From Candidatus Equicola stercoris (lineage in GTDB: Bacteria > Bacteroidota > Bacteroidia > Bacteroidales > Bacteroidaceae), in NCBI GenBank assembly GCA_018065415.1, contig JAGHTI010000037.1:1-37824 (forward strand): DNA of 37,824 bases, given 5' to 3'. The position numbers and the translations under genes were made by a program. This document shows, one piece after another, positions 21,401 through 31,017 of this stretch (its first letter is position 1; every line of letters begins with the position of its first letter). Under the pieces are notes generated by a model. The model worked only from the letters and a program-made list of their open reading frames with translations, ran no database searches and was not told the origin of the DNA.

Positions 21401-22931
21401 GATAATACACGTTCTTCATCATGAAGTCCCATGTTCCTTTTGAGAATTTCACCGTTGAGACATTTTCGTATATTGGAGAGTTATTGGTATTCTTCAAACT
21501 CTTGACGAACAGACACTGGGAGACATCTGTAAGGTCTGTAGAGAATTCTCCCACCTGATATGTCTTACCATTATATGTATATTCAAAAGCCACACCAAGC
21601 ACTTGGTCTGTCTGCAGTGTATTATGCAACGAGACAAACCCTAGGGCTTCGTTGATGGTATATTCACTTGACGACAGCAGACGTGCACTTTCCACTTTTT
21701 CGTAGTCGATACCTGCCTCCAGTTGCGGTACTGCTCCCAACACAGAACTTACCATGTCTATAGAACGTGCACCACTATATGTTGTCGTCATCTGCTCATA
21801 TTCGTTGTTGGCAATATTGCAAGGCACAGGTTGTGGCGTAAGAATTTTCCAGAAAGGATTTCCCACGAGTTCCTGTTCGCCGAGGTCACTAAGTGCTACA
21901 AGATTACGGGAATTGGCAGTGGTTCCTGTCTTGTTCGTCACCCAAATCTCCATACGAGTAATCTTAATACCTGATGCAATATTTGGCAATGATGCCATAG
22001 CCTTGTCATACTTGTCACGGAAGTAACGCGAAAGGAAGAAGTGGCGGTTCTCTTCGTAATCGGCTGCGTCAATCTCAAATGTTGTCAATTGTGTACCGCC
22101 TTTGGAACTGACACTCTTGGAATTAGACTTTTTCTGCGACACCACCGTCTGCAGTTTCAGACGACCAAACTGCATGTCGGCACGAATACCGAACAGAGCA
22201 CTGGCTCCTTGGACGAGAGAGTTGTTGGAAGGAAAAGACACGTTACCTCCTTCCAATAATTTTATTATCTCGTCCTCCTTACCCTCATACTTGAGTTTTA
22301 GGTTCTGCGTATCAAAATCGAAGGTTGCATCGGTATTGTAGTTGAGGTTGAGGTCCATCTTATCACCAATCTTACCATTGACACTGAGGTTTATCTTTTC
22401 GTCAAAGTTTACGCCAAAAGTGTTTCTGTTACGGATAGGAATACTTGGATTATCAATCTTCTTTATGTTTCCTCCTAGTTTAAGTTCTGCAGTACCTTGC
22501 GTCTTTATCCTCACACCTCCCGGACCGAAAATCTTTTCCGCTGGTCCAAGGTCGAAATGCATGTCCGTGAAATCAAACTTCTCTTTACCACCAGCCGCAA
22601 CCTCTTCTTCGTTTTTCTGCTTCCAGAAATCACTCATGCTCTTTTTCAAACTCCACATCTGGTATTCTTCTGGAGTCATAAAGAATGGAACATTGAGATA
22701 AGATGAGCCAATCTTGCTACCTACCACATAATAGCCGAGAGTATCATTATAAGTTGTTTCTTCTGTGATGTTTTCAGGTGTTTTTAGGTCAGAAGTTTTT
22801 TTATCCAAATCTTTCATCTCTACTGGTGCCGTCTTCTGAACCGTCCAACGTGGAGACGGCAGATTCGGAGTCTGAGCTAATGCCCAGACCGTAGAAAAAA
22901 CTAAAAGTATGGATAAAAATCTTCTTCTCAC
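15468..22931 (-). CDS. sprA: T9SS outer-membrane translocon/gliding protein SprA (Sov-like)
   Basis: 2487 aa, signal peptide, characteristic SprA motifs ('VNVNHAYKSIYSVGSYSSFSSW', 'NEAFSPLIGIDVTLQNNMTFKAEYK', 'RDWTFGMGYKIND'-like), adjacent to ruvA. Confidence 0.93.
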   Translation of the reverse strand: MRRRFLSILLVFSTVWALAQTPNLPSPRWTVQKTAPVEMKDLDKKTSDLKTPENITEETTYNDTLGYYVVGSKIGSSYLNVPFFMTPEEYQMWSLKKSMSDFWKQKNEEEVAAGGKEKFDFTDMHFDLGPAEKIFGPGGVRIKTQGTAELKLGGNIKKIDNPSIPIRNRNTFGVNFDEKINLSVNGKIGDKMDLNLNYNTDATFDFDTQNLKLKYEGKEDEIIKLLEGGNVSFPSNNSLVQGASALFGIRADMQFGRLKLQTVVSQKKSNSKSVSSKGGTQLTTFEIDAADYEENRHFFLSRYFRDKYDKAMASLPNIASGIKITRMEIWVTNKTGTTANSRNLVALSDLGEQELVGNPFWKILTPQPVPCNIANNEYEQMTTTYSGARSIDMVSSVLGAVPQLEAGIDYEKVESARLLSSSEYTINEALGFVSLHNTLQTDQVLGVAFEYTYNGKTYQVGEFSTDLTDVSQCLFVKSLKNTNNSPIYENVSTVKFSKGTWDFMMKNVYYLASNVEKEKFRLDIKYQSDTAGVYLTYLPEPQVKSTQLIKLLNCDRLDNNNKLHSNGYFDYVAGYTVADGRVFLPAAEPFGSFLYGVLTSQQHRIDPVIAEKYCYHELYDSIKTIAKQIAEKDKFVFMGQFKGTRANVISLGAYNVPQGSVVVTAGGVVLRENSDYTVDYSAGEVTIINQSIIDAGTNVSVSLESNTDYGQQRKTMVGLNWEYDFSKDFIIGGTIQHLSEQSMTSKVTMGSEPLNNTIWGLNMSWKKESQLITNLLNYIPFLHVSQPSHISFNAEFAQLIAGTASGTQDNASYLDDFENTKNCINISTPSSWTLCSTPKLDSRNKYQQYYEDKTTLGNGYGRALMAWYNVDPLFTRRSSSLTPSHIKSDLDQLSNHYVREVYVHELFPNRDLSNYTGSTATLNIFNMAYYPTERGPYNFSADINPDGSLQNPLQRWGGMMRKLETSDFKTANIEYIEFWMLDPFIYSKDSIDADQFGGDMYINLGEMSEDILRDGKKFYESGMPVDGSTVATLDKSQWGYIPHQSSVTYAFATTSGSRVLQDVGLNGLNDSQELSFDGYQQDLGNIQRIVNPNVWEQISKDPANDNYHYFRGSDLDAQEASILDRYKRINMPQGNSPDSDSRTESYDTSYKTGPDVEDINQDYTLNEYEKYYQYHVSVRPGDISTDNVGNNFIVDKRTTSVTLRNGKTETVTWYQFRVPVEQYEEKVGRINDFSSIRFMRVFLTNFKKPIVIRLGTFDLVRAEWRNYEQQLSPSANTGTIEASAVSIEENNDKEPVNYVLPPGISRVVDPSQPQLTENNEQALNIIVKNMSHNEAKCVYKNTTLDLRNYKRLQMFVHANALKPNVTELKDGEMSVFVRLGNDYKSNYYEYEIPLTLTPEGRYDQYSSTDRALVWPQENLLDIPLSKFTSIKKSRNKDKAEGKAAYNIIYSDYDADNPNNKISIIGNPTLGEVKTMIIGVRNNAMDTKAVEVWVNELRLLESNNEGGWAAQGTLNLQLSDFGSLNLAGRVETQGFGGLEQGQMDRSTDNYSRYDITASFELGKFFPEKAKVTIPFYYSVTQEKTKPKYNPLDTDMELDDALEAMNSHDKDSVESIAITNVTNRNISISNAKVGITTKRHPMPYDPGNFAFSYSHSHKYTTGKTTIYEREDNWRGAVNYSYTPVYKPLEPGKSLKGKSKWLRIVKEFGFNYIPQNISFNTEMKRDYYELQERDMENLNDRLPVTFSEQFLWNRDFAMRWDITKNLHMNFQSATDAQIEEPYTPVNKDLYPDRYEAWKDSVWNSICGWGTPLKYQQNFTASYQLPLNKLPIFEWLTADASYNASYNWSRGTELEDGTSLGNTINSTRTLNINGKLNLEKLYNLIPFLDKTNKRFAQAIRRTNNRTKSSRSPQALKSQTTTKKPAVFAKEIHLTDSTVEVSHGKNTKRIIVTAKTKNGNTYPIKYKVLDENKIRILNHDSIDIKVSVAAKEPLENQTWYRVSQSVARVLMMARNASISYRNNYAMALPGFMPNVGNFFGQRNGNVLSPGLDFAFGFIDDSYIDKARDNGWLLCTDSIATPSTTSSSEDLQVRVTLEPFRDFKIDLNASRTMTRNKSIQYMYEGNPTTHSGMFSMTTISIGSAFEGMGSASDGYYSKTFEKFCQSLDRYQSLVEHQYLNAKYPKGTILEGKTFDPKNGTINKYSADVMVPAFLSAYCGGGSDLDFFPSIWRMLPNWTIRYSGLQKLKWFNEHFKSVNVNHAYKSIYSVGSYSSFSSWLEYMGDLGFVNSASTSLPVPSSMYNISTVSINEAFSPLIGIDVTLQNNMTFKAEYKTTRVLNLSMTSVQINEATSKDWVFGMGYKINDIDLFGYKKSARKIAAKNKKGKNANNANGESTRTSTSNKGMNHDLNLRFDISLRNQATLVRDIANMESNASSGNKATKITFSADYTLSKLLTMSAYYDMQQNTPLLSSSSYPTTTHDFGISVKFSLTR

Positions 22932-22936
22932 AACCT

Positions 22937-23536
22937 TTATTTAATCATTACCAAAGCCCTCTTGATGATTTCTTCAACAGATGCATCAGGGGTGTCTTTA
23001 AGAATCTGCTGTACGGCTCTATTGGATGCATTAGCCGTAAATCCAAGCATGGTAAGTGCAGAGATTGCTTCACCTGCATTGGCATTAACAACAGGGATTC
23101 CCACGCCTACAGAAGCCTGCAGTCCGACAAACTTATCCTGCAACTCTACAATGATACGTGCAGCACTTCGAGGACCTATTCCTTTTATACGTTTCAACAT
23201 CTTGTCATCACCAGCAGCAATGAGTGCAGACAATTCATCTACCGTCATCTCTGATAGAATCATACGGGCAGTATTGGCACCAATACCATTTACCGTTAGG
23301 AGAAGAAGAAACACTTCACGCTCCTTCTTGGTGCTGAAACCAAACAACTCGTGGGCATCCTCACGGATGGATTCATAGATGTATAGTTTCACAACCTTCT
23401 GAGAGTCTCCTTCCACAACTTGCAATGCTGTGTATGTATTCACGGTTATGTTCACCCTGTAACCCATGCCGTTTATATCGACAACAGCAAATGCAGGACT
23501 TAACTCTACCAATTCTCCCTTTACATACTCTATCAT
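22937..23536 (-). CDS. ruvA: Holliday junction branch migration protein RuvA
   Basis: 199 aa; 'MIEYVKGELVELSPAFAVVDINGMGYRVNI', 'LLTVNGIGANTARMIL', 'KRIKGIGPRSAARIIVELQDK'. Confidence 0.96.
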   Translation of the reverse strand: MIEYVKGELVELSPAFAVVDINGMGYRVNITVNTYTALQVVEGDSQKVVKLYIYESIREDAHELFGFSTKKEREVFLLLLTVNGIGANTARMILSEMTVDELSALIAAGDDKMLKRIKGIGPRSAARIIVELQDKFVGLQASVGVGIPVVNANAGEAISALTMLGFTANASNRAVQQILKDTPDASVEEIIKRALVMIK

Positions 23537-23603
23537 GATACTTCCGTTTTTGTTCTTATATTATTTTATAGTTATATATAGAAACGCAAAACTTATACTT
23601 TTA

Positions 23604-23634
23604 TTGCAAACTCGTTTTTTTTATATACCTTTGC
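23604..23634 (+). promoter_or_regulatory. Promoter for ychF
   Basis: TTG (23604-23606), 19-nt spacer, TACCTTTGC (23626-23634). Confidence 0.6.
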
Positions 23635-23655
23635 ATTTGAAAAATCTATGAAGAT

Positions 23656-24756
23656 ATGGCTTTGAAATGCGGTATTGTAGGACTGCCAAATGTAGGTAAA
23701 TCAACTTTGTTCAACTGCCTGAGTAGTGCAAAGGCACAATCAGCAAACTTTCCTTTCTGTACTATAGAACCTAATGTGGGTGTCATCACTGTTCCTGACG
23801 AAAGACTTGGAAAACTGGCGGAACTGGTACATCCCGGACGCATCGTCCCTGCCACATGCGAGATTGTTGACATTGCAGGACTAGTGAAAGGTGCAAGCAA
23901 AGGAGAGGGTTTGGGAAACAAGTTTCTTGGCAATATCCGCGAGACAGATGCCATCATTCATGTTTTGCGTTGTTTCGATGATGACAACATCACCCACGTT
24001 GATGGTAGCGTTAACCCTCTGCGCGACAAAGAAATTATAGATACCGAACTCCAACTCAAAGACCTTGAGACTATTGAAAGCCGCTTTGCAAAAGAGCAGA
24101 AGGCTGCGGCAGCAGGAAACAAAGATGCTAAGATTGCCGTTGAGGTGCTGGGCAGATATAAGGAGGCTCTGGACAAGGGACAGAATGCAAGAGTTGTGGA
24201 GTTCGACACTAAAGATCAGCAGAAGGTGGCACACGACCTGTTTCTTCTTACAGCAAAACCTGTCCTTTATGTATGCAATGTTGATGAAAGTGCAGCAAAA
24301 GACGGCAATGAATACTCCAGACAGATAGAAGAAATTGCTGCTAAGGAAAATGCAGAGGTGATGATTATTGCTGCAAAAACCGAAGAAGACATTGCAGAAC
24401 TGGAGACATACGAAGACAAACAGATGTTTCTTGAAGAGTTAGGACTGAAGGAGAGCGGAGTGAACAGACTGATAAAAAAAGCCTATCATCTGCTCAACCT
24501 TGAGACATTCATTACTGCCGGTGAAATGGAAGTAAAAGCATGGACATACCATAAAGGATGGAAGGCTCCACAATGTGCAGGAGTGATACATACCGACTTT
24601 GAAAAAGGTTTCATTCGTGCGGAAGTGATAAAGTATGACGACTATATCCATTATGGTAGTGAATCTGCTGTAAAAGATGCCGGTAAAATGGGCATAGAAG
24701 GTAAAGACTATGTCGTTCAAGACGGAGATATAATGCATTTTAGATTCAATGTATAA
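23656..24756 (+). CDS. ychF: Redox-regulated/ribosome-binding ATPase YchF
   Basis: 'GIVGLPNVGKSTLFNCL', 'DIAGLVKGASKGEGLGNKFLGNIRE', C-terminal TGS-like domain. Confidence 0.96.
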   Translation: MALKCGIVGLPNVGKSTLFNCLSSAKAQSANFPFCTIEPNVGVITVPDERLGKLAELVHPGRIVPATCEIVDIAGLVKGASKGEGLGNKFLGNIRETDAIIHVLRCFDDDNITHVDGSVNPLRDKEIIDTELQLKDLETIESRFAKEQKAAAAGNKDAKIAVEVLGRYKEALDKGQNARVVEFDTKDQQKVAHDLFLLTAKPVLYVCNVDESAAKDGNEYSRQIEEIAAKENAEVMIIAAKTEEDIAELETYEDKQMFLEELGLKESGVNRLIKKAYHLLNLETFITAGEMEVKAWTYHKGWKAPQCAGVIHTDFEKGFIRAEVIKYDDYIHYGSESAVKDAGKMGIEGKDYVVQDGDIMHFRFNV

Positions 24757-25597
24757 CGTATTATCATTTATCTATTGGAACCCGAGCGTAGAAATTTTCA
24801 GCATCGGTAATTTTGCCTTGAGATGGTATGCCACCTGCTGGCTTATTGGACTCATCGTTGCATATTTCATAGTAAAAAAACTTTATCGTGACTATAAGAC
24901 GTCCGACAAATTGTTTGACCCTCTGTTCATATACATGTTCTTGGGGGTTCTCATCGGTGCACGTTTGGGACATTGTCTGTTCTACGAACCCACCTACTTC
25001 CTCGCAACAGGCAAGCACTTCATTGAGATGTTTCTGCCTATAAGGTTTCATTATGACGGAGGATGGACGTTCACTGGCTATGAGGGACTTGCCTCTCATG
25101 GAGGTGTGATAGGAGCAATGATTTCATTATTGCTGTATTGTAAACGTACAAAACTCACCTATCTGTATGTCCTTGACAATGTGGCTATCGCAGCACCGTT
25201 TACAGCAATGATGATTCGTTTGGGAAACCTCATGAATAGCGAGATTATAGGAAAGGTCACGGATGTACCTTGGGCATTCATATTTGAAAGGGTAGATATG
25301 CAGCCACGTCATCCGGGACAGTTATACGAAGCCATCTTCTATTGCATCGTGACAATAATAGGTTTCATTCTTTACGCAAAGACGAAAGCACGGAAATCAC
25401 TTGGCACAGGTTTCTTCTTCGGATACTGTGTGGGGACCATATTCATATTCCGTTTCTTCATAGAATTTACAAAGGAAATACAGGAAGATTTTGAACAAGG
25501 CATGTCACTCGATATGGGGCAGATACTGAGTATTCCGCTCGCTTTCATCGGTGTTTATTTCATAGTACGTGGAATAAAGAAGATGCAGTCCTGCTAA
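24749..25597 (+). CDS. lgt: Prolipoprotein diacylglyceryl transferase
   Basis: '[16 protein letters not shown]', '[12 protein letters not shown]', '[12 protein letters not shown]', 'RHPGQLYEA'. Confidence 0.95.
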   Translation: MYNVLSFIYWNPSVEIFSIGNFALRWYATCWLIGLIVAYFIVKKLYRDYKTSDKLFDPLFIYMFLGVLIGARLGHCLFYEPTYFLATGKHFIEMFLPIRFHYDGGWTFTGYEGLASHGGVIGAMISLLLYCKRTKLTYLYVLDNVAIAAPFTAMMIRLGNLMNSEIIGKVTDVPWAFIFERVDMQPRHPGQLYEAIFYCIVTIIGFILYAKTKARKSLGTGFFFGYCVGTIFIFRFFIEFTKEIQEDFEQGMSLDMGQILSIPLAFIGVYFIVRGIKKMQSC

Positions 25598-28248
25598 CCT
25601 TTTCCCGTAACAATCTTCTTTATTTGATAGAGTTTGTTTAGAGCCTCAACAGGAGTGAGGTTGTCAACATCCAGTTCTATTATCTCATCCCTTACCTGAG
25701 ACAATACTGGGTCGTCGAGTTGGAAGAACGACAACTGTGTTCCTGGCAAAGCATTGCCGATACCGTCTTTCTGCGGCATCATCTCAACACCAACCTCAGA
25801 CTTTTTCTTCTTCAATGAAGTCTGTGCAGCATTTCCTTCCAACTGTGAGAGAACAGTGTTGGCACGGTTTACTATGCTCTGTGGCATACCTGCCAGTTGG
25901 GCTACATGAATACCAAAAGAGTGTTCAGAACCACCTCGTTCAAGTTTTCTGACAAAGATAATCTTTCCGTTTATATCCCTCACGCTCACGTTGTAGTTCT
26001 TTATCCTACTGAAACTCCTTTCCATCTCATTCAACTCATGATAATGGGTGGCAAAGAGTGTACGTGCCTGCGACTTAGGATTTTCATGAATATACTCCAC
26101 TATCGCCCATGCTATAGAGATACCGTCATAGGTACTCGTACCACGACCGAGTTCGTCAAACAAGACAAGACTGCGTTCCGACATGTTGTTAAGGATATTT
26201 GCTGCTTCGCTCATCTCTACCATGAATGTCGATTCTCCCAAGGAGATATTGTCTGAGGCACCAACACGTGTGAACACCTTATCCACAAGACCTATCCTTG
26301 CGCTATCCGCTGGCACAAAACATCCTATCTGTGCCATGATGGTGATAAGGGCTGTTTGACGCAACAATGCCGACTTACCAGCCATGTTCGGACCAGTGAT
26401 TATCATTATCTGTTGCTTGTCCTTGTCAAGATACACATCATTAGGCACATAATGTTCGTCTATAGGCAACTGCGTTTCTATCACAGGATGACGCCCTTGT
26501 TTTATGTCCAACACAAAGGTATCATCGATGACAGGACGGATGTAGTGATTTTCTTCTGACACCTTAGCAAAGGAATACAGACAGTCTATCTGCCCCACAA
26601 GGTTGGCATCACATTGGATGGCAGGAATATAGTTGTTCATCTCCATCACCAACTCATTGAATAACTTCGATTCCAACGCTATTATCTTCTCCTCCGCACC
26701 GAGGATGCGTTCTTCATATTCCTTCAGTTCTGGAGTGATATAACGCTCTGCCTGAGCCAGAGTCTGTTTCCTTATCCATTCCGCAGGAACATTCTCCTTG
26801 AATGTATTGCGAACCTCGAGATAGTAACCAAAGACATTATTATAACCAATCTTAAGACTGTTTATCCCAGTCTTTTCTACCTCTCTCTGCTGTAATTCCA
26901 GAAGATACTGTTTGCCACCCTTTGATATCCTACGCAACTCATCCAGTTCTTCATTGTAGCCATCAGCGATGACATCACCCTTGTTCAGCAGTTGAGGAGT
27001 GTTAGGATTGATAGCCTTTCCTATCTTTTCACACAGAGGCTCACAGACATTCAGTTTTTCACCTATGGAGACAAGATGTCCGTCTTCTGCCTCAGCACAA
27101 GCAGTCTTCACAGGCACCAAAGCCCCAAGAGCAGTCTTTAGTTGCAGTACCTCGCGTGGCGATACCCTGCCGACAGCGGTCTTCGATATTATTCGTTCCA
27201 TATCACCGATGAGATGGAAGTTTTCTTCTATCACCTCACGAAACTCAGGATGACGGAAGAAGTAATCCACCATCTGCAGTCTCATCTCTATCGGCTCCAC
27301 CTCTTTAAGAGGGAACATCATCCATCGCCGCAGCAGACGTCCGCCCATCGGCGTGATGGTCTTGTCAATGACATCAAGCAGAGACACCCCATCCTCATTC
27401 ATCGCATTGAGAAGTTCAAGGTTGCGTACAGTAAACTTATCCAGACGCATATACCTGTCCTCCTCAATTCTCGACAAGGTAGTGATATGTGAAATTTGTG
27501 TATGTTGTGTTATGGTCAGATATTGCAGTATCGCACCGCTTGCCACGATACCAGCCTGCAGATGCTCCACCCCAAAGCCTTTGAGGTTTCTCACTGCGAA
27601 ATGTTTCAGCAACTTATCTTCTGCTGTCTGCTTCGTGAATACCCAGTCGTCAAGTTCAAAGACACAGTATTTGTTACCAAACACACGTTCAAAGTCGTTA
27701 CGTTTATTCTTGTCGTACAACACCTCTTTAGGAGCGAAGTTTGCAAGAAGTTTCTCGATGTATTCGGGCAAACCTTCGGTTGTCAGAAACTCACCTGTAG
27801 AGATATCGAGGAATGCCACACCACATATCTTCTTGTCAAAATGTACTGCAGCAAGAAAATTGTTTTCCTTATGGTTAAGGACATTATCGCTTATCGTCAC
27901 CCCCGGAGTGACCAGTTCGGTGATACCACGTTTCACCAGTTTCTTTGTCAGCTTAGGGTCTTCCAGTTGGTCGCAGATGGCGACACGTTTTCCGGCACGG
28001 ATAAGTTTTGGCAGATAGGTGTCGAGGGCATGATGAGGGAAACCAGCCATTGCCGTTCCAGAGGCAGCCGTTCCAGCAACACTGCTTCTGCGAGTAAGGG
28101 TGATGCCCAATATCTTGGACGCCATCTCCGCATCGTCACAGTATGTCTCGTAGAAATCGCCACAACGGAACAGAAGCAAAGCATCAGGATGTTTCTCCTT
28201 CAGTTCAAAGAACTGCCGCATCATTGGTGTCAACCCCGACTTATCCAT
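25594..28248 (-). CDS. mutS: DNA mismatch repair protein MutS
   Basis: '[28 protein letters not shown]', '[19 protein letters not shown]', '[19 protein letters not shown]'. Confidence 0.97.
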   Translation of the reverse strand: MDKSGLTPMMRQFFELKEKHPDALLLFRCGDFYETYCDDAEMASKILGITLTRRSSVAGTAASGTAMAGFPHHALDTYLPKLIRAGKRVAICDQLEDPKLTKKLVKRGITELVTPGVTISDNVLNHKENNFLAAVHFDKKICGVAFLDISTGEFLTTEGLPEYIEKLLANFAPKEVLYDKNKRNDFERVFGNKYCVFELDDWVFTKQTAEDKLLKHFAVRNLKGFGVEHLQAGIVASGAILQYLTITQHTQISHITTLSRIEEDRYMRLDKFTVRNLELLNAMNEDGVSLLDVIDKTITPMGGRLLRRWMMFPLKEVEPIEMRLQMVDYFFRHPEFREVIEENFHLIGDMERIISKTAVGRVSPREVLQLKTALGALVPVKTACAEAEDGHLVSIGEKLNVCEPLCEKIGKAINPNTPQLLNKGDVIADGYNEELDELRRISKGGKQYLLELQQREVEKTGINSLKIGYNNVFGYYLEVRNTFKENVPAEWIRKQTLAQAERYITPELKEYEERILGAEEKIIALESKLFNELVMEMNNYIPAIQCDANLVGQIDCLYSFAKVSEENHYIRPVIDDTFVLDIKQGRHPVIETQLPIDEHYVPNDVYLDKDKQQIMIITGPNMAGKSALLRQTALITIMAQIGCFVPADSARIGLVDKVFTRVGASDNISLGESTFMVEMSEAANILNNMSERSLVLFDELGRGTSTYDGISIAWAIVEYIHENPKSQARTLFATHYHELNEMERSFSRIKNYNVSVRDINGKIIFVRKLERGGSEHSFGIHVAQLAGMPQSIVNRANTVLSQLEGNAAQTSLKKKKSEVGVEMMPQKDGIGNALPGTQLSFFQLDDPVLSQVRDEIIELDVDNLTPVEALNKLYQIKKIVTGKG

Positions 28249-28254
28249 ATCCCA

Positions 28255-29139
28255 TCAAAAGAATTTTATCTCTTCACCTTCAATTTCGCTCAGCAACAAG
28301 TTGGCAAGACGTGAAGTCCCCAAACGGAACAGATCGTTTGTAAGCCATTCCTTGCCCAACACCTCCTCAACGATGGTGTAGTAGGTAACAGCATCCATAA
28401 CAGTGTTGATACCGCCAGCAGGTTTAAAACCAATCACCTTACCCGTTGCCTTATGATATTCCTTTATTGCCTGACACATTATGTATGCAGCCTCTGGAGT
28501 AGCGGAAATCTTTTCCTTACCGGTAGAAGTCTTTATATAGTCAGCCCCAGCATACATGGCTAGAACAGAAGCCTTCTTTATGTTTTCAAACGACACAAGG
28601 TCGCCAGTCTCCAGAATAACCTTCATAGCACAGTCGCCACAAGTCTGCTTCAGTTCGCTTATTTCGTCATAGACACCCTCATAGTCGCCACAGAGGAATT
28701 TCCCCACAGGCATCACAATGTCAATCTCGTTAGCACCATCTTTGATGGCAAGAGCAGTCTCAGCCACCTTCACCTCCAGCAAAGCCTGAGACGAAGGAAA
28801 ACTGCCCGACACACATGCAATGTTCACACCGGCAACATCAAGAGTCTCCTTCACAACAGATGCAAAACAAGGATATACGCATATCGTAGCCACGTGTGGA
28901 AGGTCAGGATACGTACCGTCAAAGTCATTCACCTTCTGTGTGAACGCCATCACGCTATCCTCAGAGTCGGTAGTCTTGAGAGTCGTAAGTTCAATGCTAC
29001 CCATAAGAAACCTCTTCACGTCAAGAGTATTGTTTAGAGGCACCTTTTCGTCAATAATCTTCTGAACTCTTGTCCTCACCTCATCCTCGTTCATCTTCAG
29101 TTCATACTGTTTGAACAATTCATCAAATCTGTTTTCCAT
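28255..29139 (-). CDS. deoC: Deoxyribose-phosphate aldolase
   Basis: 'NEIDIVMPVGKFLCGDY', 'KVILETG', 'ADYIKTSTGK', 'GFKPAGGI'. Confidence 0.93.
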   Translation of the reverse strand: MENRFDELFKQYELKMNEDEVRTRVQKIIDEKVPLNNTLDVKRFLMGSIELTTLKTTDSEDSVMAFTQKVNDFDGTYPDLPHVATICVYPCFASVVKETLDVAGVNIACVSGSFPSSQALLEVKVAETALAIKDGANEIDIVMPVGKFLCGDYEGVYDEISELKQTCGDCAMKVILETGDLVSFENIKKASVLAMYAGADYIKTSTGKEKISATPEAAYIMCQAIKEYHKATGKVIGFKPAGGINTVMDAVTYYTIVEEVLGKEWLTNDLFRLGTSRLANLLLSEIEGEEIKFF

Positions 29140-29151
29140 AATCTTATATTT

Positions 29152-29601
29152 TTATCTATCCTTACTATCCATACAAATCGTCACAGGACCATCATTGAGT
29201 AGTTCCACCTTCATGTCAGCCCCGAAGACACCCCTCTGCACCACCTTTCCGACAGCATCCGACAGAGTCATGCAGAAAGTATCATAAAGAGGTTTCGACA
29301 CCTCTGGTCTTGCAGCCTTCACATACGAAGGTCTGTTGCCCTTCTTCGTGCTTGCCATAAGAGTAAACTGGCTCACCACCAATACCTCGCCATCCGTCTG
29401 TCTGATGTCAAGGTTCATCACCCCCTCGTCATCATCAAACACACGCATTGCAGCTATCTTCCTGCACAGCCAGTCTATATCCTCTTGACCGTCATCATCA
29501 GCCACACCAAGCAGAATCATAAACCCTTTGCCTATTGATGCCACTCGTTGTCCCTCTACAGTCACCGACGCATGGCTCACCCTTTGAATCACCACCTTCA
29601 T
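29152..29601 (-). CDS. dtd: D-aminoacyl-tRNA deacylase
   Basis: 'MKVVIQRVSHASVTVEGQ', 'VVSQFTLMASTKKGNRPSY', 'GVFGADMKVELLNDGPVTI'. Confidence 0.95.
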   Translation of the reverse strand: MKVVIQRVSHASVTVEGQRVASIGKGFMILLGVADDDGQEDIDWLCRKIAAMRVFDDDEGVMNLDIRQTDGEVLVVSQFTLMASTKKGNRPSYVKAARPEVSKPLYDTFCMTLSDAVGKVVQRGVFGADMKVELLNDGPVTICMDSKDR

Positions 29602-29803
29602 ACGTGCTTGGTTTTACATTTTTAACGGAATATTTGCTACAAAACTACACTTTTTCAACGGAAAAACAAAGAGGAAATCACATTTTTCCAACGGAACACA
29701 CATTATAGTGTGTTTGAAAATGCTGTATTTCAACCATATAACACTTCACAATTCTTCCCAATGTTGCAAGAATTGGAAAGAATTAGAAAGAAAAAACAAA
29801 AAA

Positions 29804-29827
29804 AACGACAGCCGTTTGGCTGCCGTT
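29804..29827 (-). terminator. Bidirectional-looking intrinsic terminator downstream of the HU/B-repeat gene
   Basis: Stem AACGACAGCC/GGCTGCCGTT (one wobble), loop GTTT, A-run on one side and T-run on the other. Confidence 0.75.
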
Positions 29828-29834
29828 CTTTTTT

Positions 29835-29872
29835 CTCCCCCCCTACGGGGAGGGGCTGGGGGTAGGCTTTCC
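29835..29872. repeat. G/C-rich Bacteroidota REP-like element (ctccccccctacggggaggggctgggggtaggctttcc)
   Basis: Related in sequence to the element at 30938-31030; sits directly 3' of an HU-like stop codon. Confidence 0.6.
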
Positions 29873-29875
29873 CTT

Positions 29876-30898
29876 TTACTCCACATCGAAGCATGCAGTG
29901 AAATGTTTGCCCTGTGTAGGAGTGAAGGTGTAGGTTGCTTCCTCGTAGGTTTCGCCTTCCTCATCCTCCCAGTAGTCGAAGACATAGCCACGGTTAGGCG
30001 TTGCCACGATTGTGCAGGAGTTTCCGTTAGGGATGAAACCGCCACCAGTCACGCCACCCATTTTGCTGTCTGGAGTTGAAACGGTAACCACGTGACCCGT
30101 AGTCTGTCCGTTGAGTTCAAACATAGCATAGATGGTGACGTTAGCCTGTCCCATGACAAAGTAGGAGTTAGGATTGACAGAGATAATCTTTCCGTCCTTC
30201 ACCCAACCCACGAAGTGGCTTCCAGTCTTTGCCGAAGCAGAGAACGTAGGCACGTCTCCTGTTTCAAAGACACCGCCACCGCTGACAGTACCTTTGGCTT
30301 CGTCAAGCGACTTGACGGTCAGACGATATTTGCCCACTGGCAAGATTTCGATCTGTCCGCTCTTTGAAGCCTCGTATGCACTTTGAGAGATAGGAATTGT
30401 TGATGATTCCTCGCCAGTCTTGTTCATCTTCACCAGCACCTTCTCCGTGTTGCGAGTATTGACGAGCTGGAAGGTACATTCTTCCTTAAAGTCCTTCATC
30501 TCTGCAGGACGAAGCCAAGAAGCATACGCTTTCTTGATATAAGCCGAAGCCACCCACGTCTCATCCAGAGGACATCCTTTGGAAGACAATGACGGATAGA
30601 ACGTACCCATATCCCCCAGTTCCACACGCTTACCCTGCAAGAGCATACTCTCCAGAGCACCCAACACGTCATCAAGCATTGCGATGATGTCGGCAGTACT
30701 CCACAGGATAGATCCGGTAGTGATACAACTCTTTGCGAAAGCCTTGGTGTCAAGGTCACCAGCACTCTGTGCGTTTGCGTATGCCTTATACACCGGCTCA
30801 GTTATGAGAACACCATGTTCATCATATTGTTTGTGGCCATCTTCATCAAGTACTGCCACATTCACTTTTCTGTATGAAATAGAATAATTTATTGCCAT
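29876..30898 (-). CDS. HU-like DNA-binding protein fused to two InlB B-repeat-like domains
   Basis: N-terminus 'MAINYSISYRKVNV...AYANAQSAGDLDTKAFAK...ELGDMGTFYPSLSSKG' (HU-HIG type); C-terminus has two '(T)VSGGGVFETGDVPTFSASAKTGSHFVGWVKDG' / 'GVTGGGFIPNGNSCTIVATPNRGYVFDYWEDEEG' units. Confidence 0.78.
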   Translation of the reverse strand: MAINYSISYRKVNVAVLDEDGHKQYDEHGVLITEPVYKAYANAQSAGDLDTKAFAKSCITTGSILWSTADIIAMLDDVLGALESMLLQGKRVELGDMGTFYPSLSSKGCPLDETWVASAYIKKAYASWLRPAEMKDFKEECTFQLVNTRNTEKVLVKMNKTGEESSTIPISQSAYEASKSGQIEILPVGKYRLTVKSLDEAKGTVSGGGVFETGDVPTFSASAKTGSHFVGWVKDGKIISVNPNSYFVMGQANVTIYAMFELNGQTTGHVVTVSTPDSKMGGVTGGGFIPNGNSCTIVATPNRGYVFDYWEDEEGETYEEATYTFTPTQGKHFTACFDVE

Positions 30899-30937
30899 AA
30901 TTGAAAAAAAATTAATAGTTAAACATTAGCCCCCTCT

Positions 30938-31017
30938 GAAGCCTCTTCCCAACCCTCTCCTAAAGGAAAGGGAGTCAAAAAGTCCTTCCCTTCAGGGGAG
31001 GATTTAGGAGAGGCTCC
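30938..31017. repeat. REPIN-like inverted pair of G/C-rich repeats
   Basis: Left arm gaagcctcttcccaaccctctcctaaaggaaaggga (30938-30973) and right arm tccttcccttcaggggaggatttaggagaggctcc (30983-31017) are imperfect reverse complements. Confidence 0.7.

Noticed and set aside
27353-28314. Long plus-strand ORFs (221 and 272 aa) over mutS
   Set aside because: Antisense shadows of a well-supported mutS; no recognisable domain
29746-30045. Minus-strand ORF with 'LPPAPPRRGGEKRTAAK'
   Set aside because: Generated by the G/C-rich intergenic repeat and terminator and overlaps the HU/B-repeat gene in another frame
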